12,263 nt of DNA. It comes from an uncultured Carnobacterium sp. GTDB taxonomy: Bacteria; Bacillota; Bacilli; Lactobacillales; Aerococcaceae. The translations under genes were made by a program, and so were the position numbers. Below the pieces are notes generated by a model that was not told where the DNA came from, ran no database searches, and saw only the letters and a list, made by a program, of their open reading frames with translations. Where the stretch lies: positions 1 through 12,263 of the forward strand of contig CALALK010000184.1 of assembly GCA_937923125.1 (NCBI GenBank). The letters run 5' to 3'. Of this stretch, positions 5,143 to 12,263 are shown in pieces (the first letter of the stretch is position 1; each line of letters begins with the position of its first letter).

Positions 5143-6153
5143 ATGGAAAATTTCATTCTCAAACGGTTATGGCTCGATCGCGATAAAAAAGCACGCCAAG
5201 ATTGGGAATGGTTAATGGATCAAGCTAACCTTGGCAAAACAGAGCAGGTTGATTATACAATTGCGATTTACCATACTTCTGGTGAACCTGCAGCAACCGG
5301 TTCTCTAGACCGCAACATTTTAAAATGTTTAGTGGTTTGTAAAAAATACCAATCAGAAAATCTGTTAACGCATCTCGTGATGGCTCTCTTAGATGAATTA
5401 AGAGAACGTTCTTATACCAATAGTTTTGTCTACACAAAACCAAAGAACATTGTCTTCTTTAAATCTCTGGGGTATCGCGTAGTTGCCGAGACAGAAAACC
5501 TTGCCTTTTTAGAACAAGGCATCCCATCTTTTAGTGATTACTTAAAATTACTCAAAGAACATTTCGTAGAAGGAAGTAGCAATAGTGCCATCGTCATGAA
5601 TGCGAATCCTTTTACACTGGGACATCAATACTTGGTAGAAACGGCTGCTCGTCAGTCGAGTCACCTCTACGTATTCGTTGTTTCCGAGGATCGTTCGTTC
5701 TTTAATACGAATGACCGAATGGAAATGGTGAAGCAAGGGGTGAGTCACCTACCGAATGTAACGGTGCTCCCAACGAGAGACTACATGGTCTCAAGCGCTA
5801 CTTTCCCATCGTACTTCTTAAAAGAGAAGGCGGATTTGGAAGTGGCAAAAGTTCAAGCAACATTGGATGCAACACTCTTCTTAGAAAACATTGTTCCAAC
5901 GTTACAATTGACTAAACGTTATGTTGGTCAAGAACCACTTTCCCCAGTAACCTCCGTTTATAATGACGCGCTAAGAGCTGCTTTTGGGAGCGACTTAGAG
6001 CTAGTGATTATAGACAGACTTTCTGCCGGGGACGAAGTGGTGAGTGCGACGCGGGTGCGCGCTGCCATTCAAGACAAAAACGTAGACGAGTTAAAACAGC
6101 TCGTTCCAGCAACTACGTATCATTATTTAGAAGAAAAACATTTCATTGGTTAA
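5143..6153 (+). CDS. citC: CitC, [citrate (pro-3S)-lyase] ligase
   Basis: CitC activates citrate lyase by acetylating the thiol of the CitD prosthetic group with acetate and ATP. The 336-residue protein has an N-terminal acetyltransferase-like region (about 1-130) and a nucleotidyltransferase domain. The latter contains NANPFTLGH (153-161), a T-x-G-H version of the ATP-binding motif, and SATRVR at 301-306, which corresponds to the second ATP-binding motif of the superfamily. Length is normal for the family. GGAGG at 5131-5135 directly follows the stop of the preceding small gene and is 7 bases from the ATG. Codon choice differs from its neighbours: its 16 arginines use CGC 5, CGT 4, AGA 4, CGG 2 and CGA 1. 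This fits a catalyst needed in small amounts. Confidence 0.95.
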   Translation: MENFILKRLWLDRDKKARQDWEWLMDQANLGKTEQVDYTIAIYHTSGEPAATGSLDRNILKCLVVCKKYQSENLLTHLVMALLDELRERSYTNSFVYTKPKNIVFFKSLGYRVVAETENLAFLEQGIPSFSDYLKLLKEHFVEGSSNSAIVMNANPFTLGHQYLVETAARQSSHLYVFVVSEDRSFFNTNDRMEMVKQGVSHLPNVTVLPTRDYMVSSATFPSYFLKEKADLEVAKVQATLDATLFLENIVPTLQLTKRYVGQEPLSPVTSVYNDALRAAFGSDLELVIIDRLSAGDEVVSATRVRAAIQDKNVDELKQLVPATTYHYLEEKHFIG

Positions 6154-6180
6154 AATCCAAAAGAAAAGGTGGAAACAATA

Positions 6181-6489
6181 ATGGAAATTAAAAAAAGTGC
6201 AGTAGTCGGCACTTTGGAATCAAGTGACATCATGATCACTTTAAATCCAAGTACCGCTGGTCGAATCGACATTCAATTAGAAAGTAGTGTCGAAAAACAA
6301 TTCGGAAATCAAATCCGTCGTGTGATTGAAGAAACTTTAAAACAATTAGGCGTTACTTCAGCAGAAGTCATCGCAGTTGATAAAGGCGCTTTAGATTGCA
6401 CAATCCAAGCTCGTACAGTGACAGTTGTTCACCGTGCAGCAGATGTGGAAAACTACGACTGGAAGGAGATCGACTCATGGAACGCTTAA
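6181..6489 (+). CDS. citD: CitD, citrate lyase acyl carrier protein (gamma subunit)
   Basis: The 102-residue acyl carrier protein of citrate lyase. Ser14, in the motif [11 protein letters not shown], is the attachment site for the 2'-(5''-phosphoribosyl)-3'-dephospho-CoA arm. The block [14 protein letters not shown] near residues 65-80 is also conserved. The start chosen is ATG 6181, which puts the modified serine at position 14 as in known CitD proteins and sits 8 bases after AAAGGTGG; an in-frame GTG at 6169 lies inside that ribosome binding site. The C-terminus overlaps citE by 13 bases, so translation of the two is probably coupled. Confidence 0.95.
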   Translation: MEIKKSAVVGTLESSDIMITLNPSTAGRIDIQLESSVEKQFGNQIRRVIEETLKQLGVTSAEVIAVDKGALDCTIQARTVTVVHRAADVENYDWKEIDSWNA

Positions 6490-7364
6490 GAAGAACAATG
6501 ATGTTCGTACCTGGTTCAAACGCAGCAATGTTGCGTGACGCTCCACTTTACGGCGCAGACTCAATTATGTTTGACTTAGAAGATGCTGTTTCTTTAAAAG
6601 AGAAAGACTCAGCTCGTGTATTAGTACATTTCGCTTTAAAAACTTTTGACTACAGCAATGTAGAAACAGTTGTACGTATTAACGGTTTAGATACAACAGG
6701 TGCTTTAGATATTGAAGCCGTTGTATTAGCTGGTGTTAACGTTGTTCGTTTACCAAAAACTGAAACAGCTCAAGATATCGTAGACGTGGATGAAATCATC
6801 ACTCGCGTTGAACGTGAAAACAACATCCCAGTAGGTCGCACTAAAATGATGGCTGCGATTGAATCTGCTGAAGGTGTGTTAAACGCTCGCGAAATCGCTA
6901 AAGCAAGTGACCGTTTAATCGGTATCGCTTTAGGTGCTGAAGACTACGTAACAAACATGAAAACTCGTCGTTACCCTGATGGACAAGAGTTATTCTTCGC
7001 TCGTAGCATGATTTTACATGCGGCTCGTGCTGCAGGAATCGCTGCAATCGATACTGTTTACTCTAACGTAGACAACATGGATGGATTCCGTGAAGAAGTA
7101 GAACGCATCAAACAATTAGGTTTCGATGGAAAATCTGTTATTAATCCTCGTCAAATTCCTGTGGTTAATAAAGTTTATGCACCAACAGAAAAAGAAATTC
7201 AAAACGCTAAAGAAGTTATTTGGGGAATTCGTGAAGCTGAAGCTAAAGGTTCAGGTGTTATCTCAGTTAACGGTAAAATGGTCGATAAACCAATCGTGGA
7301 ACGTGCTGAGCGCGTAATCGCATTGGCAAAAGCGGCTGGATTGATTAGCGAGGAGGAAATTTAA
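6477..7364 (+). CDS. citE: CitE, citrate lyase beta subunit (citryl-ACP lyase)
   Basis: CitE cleaves citryl-ACP to acetyl-ACP and oxaloacetate. It belongs to the HpcH/HpaI aldolase (CitE) TIM-barrel family, and at 295 residues it has the usual size. Visible features are the N-terminal block [22 protein letters not shown] (32-38), Arg67 in VVRING, Glu129 in AAIESAEG and Asp156 in GAEDYVT; the acidic pair should bind Mg2+. The start is ATG 6477, within the end of citD, with GGAAGGAG at 6461-6468. The frame stays open for 27 codons further upstream inside citD, but that part is unlike the family and was left out. One base separates its stop from the citF start. Confidence 0.96.
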   Translation: MERLRRTMMFVPGSNAAMLRDAPLYGADSIMFDLEDAVSLKEKDSARVLVHFALKTFDYSNVETVVRINGLDTTGALDIEAVVLAGVNVVRLPKTETAQDIVDVDEIITRVERENNIPVGRTKMMAAIESAEGVLNAREIAKASDRLIGIALGAEDYVTNMKTRRYPDGQELFFARSMILHAARAAGIAAIDTVYSNVDNMDGFREEVERIKQLGFDGKSVINPRQIPVVNKVYAPTEKEIQNAKEVIWGIREAEAKGSGVISVNGKMVDKPIVERAERVIALAKAAGLISEEEI

Positions 7365-7365
7365 G

Positions 7366-8898
7366 ATGGTATTAAATAAAGCTGGACGTGAAATTCCACA
7401 AGAATATGCAGATCAATATGGGGTATACGAAGGTGAGTTAGCTCGCATTAAACCTTATGAAGCAGCTAGCCGTAAAATCAAACCTGTTGAACCTCGTCAA
7501 GAAAAATTATTAGGTAGCATTCGTGAAGCTATTGAAAAAACTGGCTTAAAAGATGGCATGACAATCTCATTCCACCACCACTTCCGTGAAGGAGACTATG
7601 TAATTAACATGGTTATGGATGAAATTGCAAAAATGGGGATTAAAAACCTATCAATCGCGCCTTCTTCAATCGCGAACGTACACGAACCATTAATCGAACA
7701 CATCAAAAATGGTGTCATTACAAACATCACTTCATCTGGTTTACGTGATAAATTAGGGGCAGCCATCTCTAGCGGTATCATGGAAAACCCAGTTGTGATT
7801 CGTTCACACGGTGGACGTGCTCGTGCAATCACTGCAGGAGACATCCACATCGACGTTGCCTTCCTTGGAGCTCCAAGTTCTGACGAGTACGGTAACATCA
7901 ACGGTACAAAAGGAAAAGCAACTTGCGGTTCTTTAGGATACGCAATGATCGACGCTAAATACGCTGACCAAGTAGTTGCGATTACAGATAGCCTTGTACC
8001 TTATCCAAACACTCCAATCAGCATTCCACAAACAGACGTGGACTACGTGGTTGTTGTAGATGAAATCGGGGATCCTAAAGGGATTGCCAAAGGGGCAACT
8101 CGTTTCACGAAGAACCCTAAAGAATTATTAATCGCAGAATACGCTTCTAAAGTAATCACTGGTTCTCCATATTACAAAGAAGGATTCTCATTCCAAACTG
8201 GTACAGGTGGAGCTTCTCTTGCTGCAACTCGTTTCATCCGTGAAGCAATGATTAAAGACGGCATCAAAGCAAGCTTTGTACTTGGTGGTATTACAAACTC
8301 AATGTGCGAATTGTTAGAAGAAGGTTTAGTTGAAAAAGTCATCGACGTTCAAGACTTCGACCACCCATCAGCAATTTCACTTGCAAACAACGCAAACCAC
8401 TATGAAATCGACGCAAGCATGTACGCAAACCCATTATCTAAAGGTTCAGTTATTAACCGTTTAGACGTTGCAATCCTTTCTGCTTTAGAAGTAGATACAG
8501 ACTTCAACGTAAACGTAATGACAGGTTCTGACGGAGTTATCCGTGGAGCTTCAGGTGGTCACTGTGATACAGCCTTTGCTTCAAAAATGTCAATGGTAAT
8601 CAGCCCATTAGTACGTGGACGCATCCCTACATTCGTAGAATCAGTAAATACTGTGATTACTCCTGGTACAAGTGTGGACGTGGTTGTTACTGAAATCGGT
8701 ATTGCCATCAACCCTAACCGTCAAGACTTAATTGAACACTTCAAAGGGTTAGATGTTCCTCAATACACAATTAAAGAATTACAAGAAAAAGCATACAGCA
8801 TCGTTGGAAACCCAGAACCAATCCAATATGGTGATAAAGTGGTTGCGGTAATCGAATACCGTGATGGAAGCATCATCGACGTTGTTCGCAATGTTTAA
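7366..8898 (+). CDS. citF: CitF, citrate lyase alpha subunit (citrate:acetyl-ACP transferase)
   Basis: CitF swaps acetate on the carrier protein for citrate, making citryl-ACP for CitE. The 510-residue protein is a CoA-transferase-like enzyme of normal family length. Recognisable blocks are [15 protein letters not shown], an N-terminal signature of the family, [19 protein letters not shown] around residues 385-403, and [12 protein letters not shown] near the C-terminus. The ATG at 7366 follows a GAGGAGG box (7350-7356) inside the end of citE. Codon use is highly optimised, as in citD and citE. Its last 8 bases overlap the presumed start of citX. Confidence 0.96.
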   Translation: MVLNKAGREIPQEYADQYGVYEGELARIKPYEAASRKIKPVEPRQEKLLGSIREAIEKTGLKDGMTISFHHHFREGDYVINMVMDEIAKMGIKNLSIAPSSIANVHEPLIEHIKNGVITNITSSGLRDKLGAAISSGIMENPVVIRSHGGRARAITAGDIHIDVAFLGAPSSDEYGNINGTKGKATCGSLGYAMIDAKYADQVVAITDSLVPYPNTPISIPQTDVDYVVVVDEIGDPKGIAKGATRFTKNPKELLIAEYASKVITGSPYYKEGFSFQTGTGGASLAATRFIREAMIKDGIKASFVLGGITNSMCELLEEGLVEKVIDVQDFDHPSAISLANNANHYEIDASMYANPLSKGSVINRLDVAILSALEVDTDFNVNVMTGSDGVIRGASGGHCDTAFASKMSMVISPLVRGRIPTFVESVNTVITPGTSVDVVVTEIGIAINPNRQDLIEHFKGLDVPQYTIKELQEKAYSIVGNPEPIQYGDKVVAVIEYRDGSIIDVVRNV

Positions 8899-9442
8899 TT
8901 CTTTGTTTGATGGAGCACCCGTGGATATCATGCAAATGCTTGATGCCAGAGAAAGACGTGCTCATACCCAACAACAATTACTAGAACAATTCAACCCGTG
9001 TGTACTCGTGTCCATCACACTGAATATTCCGGGACCTGTAAAAAATTCAGAGGCGATTACAACCGTCTTCGCCTCTGTGATTTCTGAATTAGATGAGGCG
9101 TTAATGCCTTTTGAGAAACTTCACCAAGAAGACTTCTCGCTTGGGACAGGAATGGAATTTTACCGAGTACTTCGCGCAGATGCACTGGATGTAAAGCGCG
9201 TATGTACAGAGTTTGAAGAAGGACACCCACTCGGGAGATTACTCGATATCGATGTCGTAGAAATGGCAGGAGAGACTCCAACGCCCATTAGTCGAACAGC
9301 CCTTGGAATGTCTCCAAGACGTTGTTTTATCTGCAATGAGGACGCAAAAGTGTGCGCCCGTTCTAGAAAGCATACGGTCCTAGAGATGCAAGAGCATATC
9401 GCTCGTATCGTCGCAGAGTACACATCGAGTAAAAGACCTTAA
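8891..9442 (+). CDS. citX: CitX, apo-citrate lyase phosphoribosyl-dephospho-CoA transferase
   Basis: CitX transfers the prosthetic group made by CitG to the serine of CitD. With the ATG at 8891 the protein has 183 residues, the usual family length. Motifs are [11 protein letters not shown] near 17-26, [11 protein letters not shown] at 112-122, and [20 protein letters not shown] at 142-161 with Cys145, Cys148 and Cys155. There is no clear ribosome binding site before 8891, so initiation probably relies on ribosomes finishing citF, whose stop overlaps by 8 bases. A GTG at 8921 with GGAG 5 bases upstream is an alternative, but it would remove the conserved-looking LFDGAPV start. ATG codons at 8861/8864 lie deeper in citF and are less likely. 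Codon use is less biased than in citDEF. Confidence 0.92.
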   Translation: MFNSLFDGAPVDIMQMLDARERRAHTQQQLLEQFNPCVLVSITLNIPGPVKNSEAITTVFASVISELDEALMPFEKLHQEDFSLGTGMEFYRVLRADALDVKRVCTEFEEGHPLGRLLDIDVVEMAGETPTPISRTALGMSPRRCFICNEDAKVCARSRKHTVLEMQEHIARIVAEYTSSKRP

Positions 9443-9456
9443 GAAAGGAAGATATT

Positions 9457-10851
9457 ATGAGCAAAATTATCCGTTTAACTGAAACGGTTTTGCGTGACGG
9501 ACAACAAAGTCAAATCGCGACTCGTATGTCAACTGAAGATATGTTACCAATCTTGGAAACATTAGATCAAGCTGGCTTCCATGCGTTAGAAGTATGGGGA
9601 GGAGCAACTTTTGACTCTTGTATTCGTTTCTTGAATGAAGACCCATGGGAACGTCTACGTCAAATTCGCGCAGCAGTTAAAGATACAAAATTGCAAATGT
9701 TATTACGTGGACAAAACCTATTAGGATACCGTAACTATGCTGATGATGTGGTACGTTTATTCGTAGAAAAATCTGTACAAAACGGAATCGACATTATTCG
9801 TGTATTCGATGCTTTAAACGATGTTCGTAACATGAAGACATCTATCGAAGCAACAAAATTAGCAGGCGGACACTGCCAAACAGCAATCTCTTACACAACA
9901 AGTCCAGTTCATACTGTAGACTACTATGTTGATTTAGTAGGACGCATGGCAGAATTCGGTGCAGACTCAATCTGTATTAAAGACATGGCTGGGGTATTAA
10001 CACCTCAAACAGGTTACGAATTAGTAAGCCGTATTAAAGAAAAAACTGATCTTCCTTTAGAAGTTCACACTCACGCTACAAGTGGTATTTCTGAAATGAC
10101 TTACTTAAAAGTAGCTGAAGCAGGCGCAGACATCATCGACACTTGCTTATCATCATTCTCTGGTGGTACAAGTCAACCTGCAACTGAATCTATGGCTTTA
10201 GCGTTGAAAGATTTAGGATTTGAAACTGGCGTGGACATGAAGAAAGTAGAAGAAGCAACAGCTTACTTCAACGGTATTCGTGATAAATTCCGTGCAGAAG
10301 GAATCTTAAACCCTAAAGTAAAAGATACAGAACCAAAAACATTAATTTACCAAGTACCTGGTGGAATGTTATCAAACCTATTAAGTCAATTAACAGAACA
10401 AGGCTTAGCAGACAAATACGAAGAAGTATTAGCTGAAGTGCCAAAAGTACGTGCTGACTTAGGATACCCACCACTTGTAACGCCATTATCACAAATGGTT
10501 GGGACACAAGCGGTAATGAACGTGATTTCAGGCGAACGCTTCAAACTCGTTCCAAAAGAAATCAAAGACTATGTTTTAGGATTATATGGACAAGCTCCAG
10601 CAGAAATTAATCCTGAAGTAAAAGCAAAAATTATTGGAGATGCAGAAGTTGTGACAGTTCGTCCAGCTGACTTAATCGAAGATCAATTACCAGAAATCCG
10701 TGAAGAGATTAAAGAGTACGCTAAATCTGATGAAGATGTATTAATGTACGCACTCTTCCCACAACAAGCAAAAGACTTCTTAGGACGTCGTGAAGATCCA
10801 TTCTACGATGTACCATTACAAACAGTAGAAGTTACTTTAGACTTAAAATAG
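9457..10851 (+). CDS. oadA: OadA, oxaloacetate decarboxylase carboxyltransferase (alpha) subunit
   Basis: OadA moves the C4 carboxyl group of oxaloacetate to biotin on OadD, leaving pyruvate. The 464-residue protein has the TIM-barrel carboxyltransferase domain plus the C-terminal association domain, but no fused biotinyl domain, which fits the separate oadD gene. Active-site features are TVLRDGQQS with Asp14, CIKDMAGV with Lys175, and EVHTHATSG with His204 and His206. Asp14 and the two histidines should bind the divalent metal, and Lys175 should be the carboxyl-transfer lysine. GAAAGGAAG lies shortly before the ATG. The gene closes the operon, six genes away from oadB, and is followed by a strong terminator. 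A pyruvate carboxylase fragment is excluded by the missing biotin carboxylase domain and by the context. Confidence 0.96.
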   Translation: MSKIIRLTETVLRDGQQSQIATRMSTEDMLPILETLDQAGFHALEVWGGATFDSCIRFLNEDPWERLRQIRAAVKDTKLQMLLRGQNLLGYRNYADDVVRLFVEKSVQNGIDIIRVFDALNDVRNMKTSIEATKLAGGHCQTAISYTTSPVHTVDYYVDLVGRMAEFGADSICIKDMAGVLTPQTGYELVSRIKEKTDLPLEVHTHATSGISEMTYLKVAEAGADIIDTCLSSFSGGTSQPATESMALALKDLGFETGVDMKKVEEATAYFNGIRDKFRAEGILNPKVKDTEPKTLIYQVPGGMLSNLLSQLTEQGLADKYEEVLAEVPKVRADLGYPPLVTPLSQMVGTQAVMNVISGERFKLVPKEIKDYVLGLYGQAPAEINPEVKAKIIGDAEVVTVRPADLIEDQLPEIREEIKEYAKSDEDVLMYALFPQQAKDFLGRREDPFYDVPLQTVEVTLDLK

Positions 10852-10860
10852 TTTTGCTAG

Positions 10861-10904
10861 AAAGCTGAAAAGCTAGGCCCCGCAGCCCGGCTTTTCAGCT
10901 TTTT
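10861..10904 (+). terminator. Rho-independent terminator of the citrate operon
   Basis: AAAGCTGAAAAGC (10861-10873) pairs perfectly with GCTTTTCAGCTTT (10890-10902) around a 16-base GC-rich loop, followed by T-rich sequence to 10904. It starts 9 bases after the oadA stop. The T-run ends about 20 bases before the cysE -10 box, so the two units are packed tightly. Confidence 0.92.
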
Positions 10905-10919
10905 GTGTGCTTTAAACTG

Positions 10920-10928
10920 TGTTATAAT
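10920..10928 (+). promoter_or_regulatory. Extended -10 promoter of cysE-cysS
   Basis: TGTTATAAT gives a perfect -10 hexamer (10923-10928) with the TG extension one base upstream. There is no good -35 at 17 bases because that position is occupied by the T-run of the preceding terminator; extended -10 promoters tolerate this. The leader to the cysE ATG would be only about 28 bases. Confidence 0.65.
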
Positions 10929-10962
10929 GAATAGAATAGACAAATGCAAAGGAAGTGAAGGA

Positions 10963-11523
10963 ATGGGACGTTTTAGAGAAGATATGGATACTTATAAGAG
11001 AAATGATCCAGCGGCAAGAAGCAGCTTGGAAATCGTCTTGACGTACCCAGGATATCACGCAACGGTCTTACACCGGGTGGCGCATTGGTTCCATACGAAG
11101 GCGAAAATGAGACTCCTTGCACGGATGGTCGCTGGCTTTAGCAGGTTCCTAACGGGCATCGAGATTCATCCAGGCGCAACGATTGGAAGACGATTCTTTA
11201 TCGACCATGGAATGGGGATTGTCATTGGAGAAACGACAGTTATCGGTGACGATGTCAAAATGTTCCATGCGGTCACATTAGGCGGAACCGGGAAGGATAC
11301 CGGCAAGCGCCATCCAACCATCGAAAATGGGGTGCTTTTATCAGCGCATTCGCAAGTGATTGGCCCTGTAACGGTTGGAGAATATGCCAAAATTGGAGCG
11401 GCGGCAGTTGTGTTAGACGACATTCCTGCACATACCACAGCTGTTGGATTACCAGCGCGAGTGGTCCGCGTCCATACACCAGAAGAAATTGAAAGAGATA
11501 CGACTATCGGAGGAAACTTATGA
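10963..11523 (+). CDS. cysE: Serine O-acetyltransferase
   Basis: CysE acetylates L-serine with acetyl-CoA, the first step of cysteine synthesis. The 186-residue protein has a short helical N-terminus (about 1-60) and a left-handed beta-helix of hexapeptide repeats (about 65-170). Asp81-His82 in [13 protein letters not shown] and His117 in KRHPTI match the catalytic Asp-His and second His of E. coli CysE at a constant offset. The VTLGGTG block follows His102. It is the short Gram-positive form, lacking much of the N-terminal helical domain of the enterobacterial protein. The start ATG at 10963 follows AAAGGA (10948-10953) by 9 bases; an in-frame upstream extension to 10903 runs into the terminator and promoter and is not real. 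It overlaps cysS in an ATGA arrangement. It is unrelated to citrate metabolism. Confidence 0.95.
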   Translation: MGRFREDMDTYKRNDPAARSSLEIVLTYPGYHATVLHRVAHWFHTKAKMRLLARMVAGFSRFLTGIEIHPGATIGRRFFIDHGMGIVIGETTVIGDDVKMFHAVTLGGTGKDTGKRHPTIENGVLLSAHSQVIGPVTVGEYAKIGAAAVVLDDIPAHTTAVGLPARVVRVHTPEEIERDTTIGGNL

Positions 11524-12263
11524 TTCAAATCTACAATACTTTAACAAGACAAAAAGAAGCATTTAAACCGATTGAAGAAGGAAAAGTGAGCATGTATGTG
11601 TGCGGTCCAACGGTTTATAACTATATTCATATCGGAAATGCACGTAGTACGGTTTCCTTTGATACGATTCGTCGTTACTTTGAATACCGCGGTTATGACG
11701 TGAATTTCGTTTCGAACTTTACAGATGTGGACGATAAAATCATTCGCGTGGCCAACGAAACAGGCATGACGGCTGAAGAAGTCTCAAAGAAATATATCGA
11801 AGCGTTCTTTGAAGATACAAACGCCCTAAACGTGAAGAAGGCGACACTAAATCCAACGGTAATGAACACGATGGATGACATTATTGCCTTTGTAGCAGAT
11901 TTAATCGATAACGGCATGGCGTATGAATCAGAAGGTGATGTGTATTTCATTACTGAGAAATTCAAAGATTATGGGGAACTCAGCGATCAACGCATTGAAG
12001 ACTTACAAATCGGGGCAAGTAATCGTACAGCCTCAGAAGATGATGCGAAGAAACGCAATCCGTTAGACTTTGCATTATGGAAGAGCGCAAAACCAAATGA
12101 AATTAGCTGGAACTCTCCTTGGGGGAAAGGTCGTCCAGGATGGCATATTGAATGCTCGGTAATGGCGACAAAACACTTAGGAGATACGATCGATATTCAC
12201 GGTGGCGGACAAGACTTAGCGTTTCCTCACCACGAAAATGAAATCGCACAAAGTGAATCAAAA
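11520..12263 (+). CDS. cysS: Cysteinyl-tRNA synthetase (partial, C-terminus outside window)
   Basis: This class I aminoacyl-tRNA synthetase charges tRNA-Cys. The first 248 residues of a protein usually near 465 are present, and the gene runs off the right edge. The zinc ligands are visible: Cys28 in YVCGPT, Cys212 in GWHIECS, then His237 and Glu241 in PHHENE. The nucleotide-binding signature reads HIGN at 37-40, the common Gram-positive form of HIGH. The ATG at 11520 overlaps the cysE TGA (ATGA), with GGAGG at 11509-11513, so the two are co-translated. The order cysE-cysS is widespread in Bacilli. The KMSKS loop and anticodon-binding domain lie beyond the window. Confidence 0.97.
   Translation, partial: MIQIYNTLTRQKEAFKPIEEGKVSMYVCGPTVYNYIHIGNARSTVSFDTIRRYFEYRGYDVNFVSNFTDVDDKIIRVANETGMTAEEVSKKYIEAFFEDTNALNVKKATLNPTVMNTMDDIIAFVADLIDNGMAYESEGDVYFITEKFKDYGELSDQRIEDLQIGASNRTASEDDAKKRNPLDFALWKSAKPNEISWNSPWGKGRPGWHIECSVMATKHLGDTIDIHGGGQDLAFPHHENEIAQSESK

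Noticed and set aside
6169..6180. GTG start four codons before citD ATG 6181
   Set aside because: The GTG is part of the AAAGGTGG ribosome binding site, and using ATG 6181 puts the modified serine at position 14 as expected.
6396..6476. N-terminal extension of citE into citD
   Set aside because: The extra 27 residues are Cys/Ser-rich and unlike the family; ATG 6477 has a proper GGAAGGAG and begins with the conserved [12 protein letters not shown].
7596..7901. Minus-strand open frame opposite citF
   Set aside because: Shadow of a highly codon-biased gene, with no ribosome binding site or family features.
10903..10962. Upstream extension of cysE from a TTG
   Set aside because: It would begin in the T-run of the terminator and run through the TATAAT promoter.
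11166..11528. Minus-strand open frame of 120 codons opposite cysE and the start of cysS
   Set aside because: It lies fully under well-recognised genes, has unnatural composition for this genome and no start signals.
1..12263. Mobile elements, CRISPR arrays, tRNA or rRNA genes, phage or defence genes
   Set aside because: None seen: no transposase or integrase, no regular spaced repeats, no structural RNA signatures. Every substantial open frame is explained by citrate or cysteine metabolism.

Overview
The window is the citrate-fermentation locus of a low-GC Gram-positive bacterium, very probably a member of the Lactobacillales. The evidence is the A/T-ending codon use, the strong AGGAGG-type ribosome binding sites, the citO/citH + oadHDB-citCDEFX-oadA organisation known from Enterococcus faecalis, and the Firmicute-type cysE-cysS pair at the right end. 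I cannot assign a genus from the sequence alone.

Left arm (minus strand, 1-2751): a partial citG (prosthetic-group precursor synthase for citrate lyase), the GntR/FCD regulator citO, and the CitMHS-family citrate-metal transporter citH. A strong hairpin terminator lies between citH and citO. A 329-base divergent control region (2752-3080) holds weak promoters for both arms, candidate catabolite-repression sites, two dyads that could be operators, and a hairpin in the citH leader.

Central operon (plus strand, 3081-10851): oadH, oadD (biotin carrier), oadB (membrane Na+ pump), a 43-residue single-span peptide resembling the N-terminus of OadG, citC, citD, citE, citF, citX and oadA, closed by a 13-bp-stem terminator. 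CitH would import citrate. The CitDEF lyase, acetylated by CitC and fitted with its prosthetic group by CitX and CitG, splits citrate to acetate and oxaloacetate. OadA/OadD/OadB with the small subunits would decarboxylate oxaloacetate to pyruvate, coupled to Na+ export. CitO would switch the locus on when citrate is present.

Right end (10905-12263): a separate, unrelated transcription unit with its own extended -10 promoter, cysE (serine acetyltransferase) overlapping a partial cysS (cysteinyl-tRNA synthetase).

The most interesting signal is that the OadG (gamma) subunit appears to be split. The 43-residue gene at 4999-5130 carries only the membrane anchor. OadH carries two tandem copies of a segment that looks like the soluble tail of OadG or of the epsilon subunit of methylmalonyl-CoA decarboxylase.
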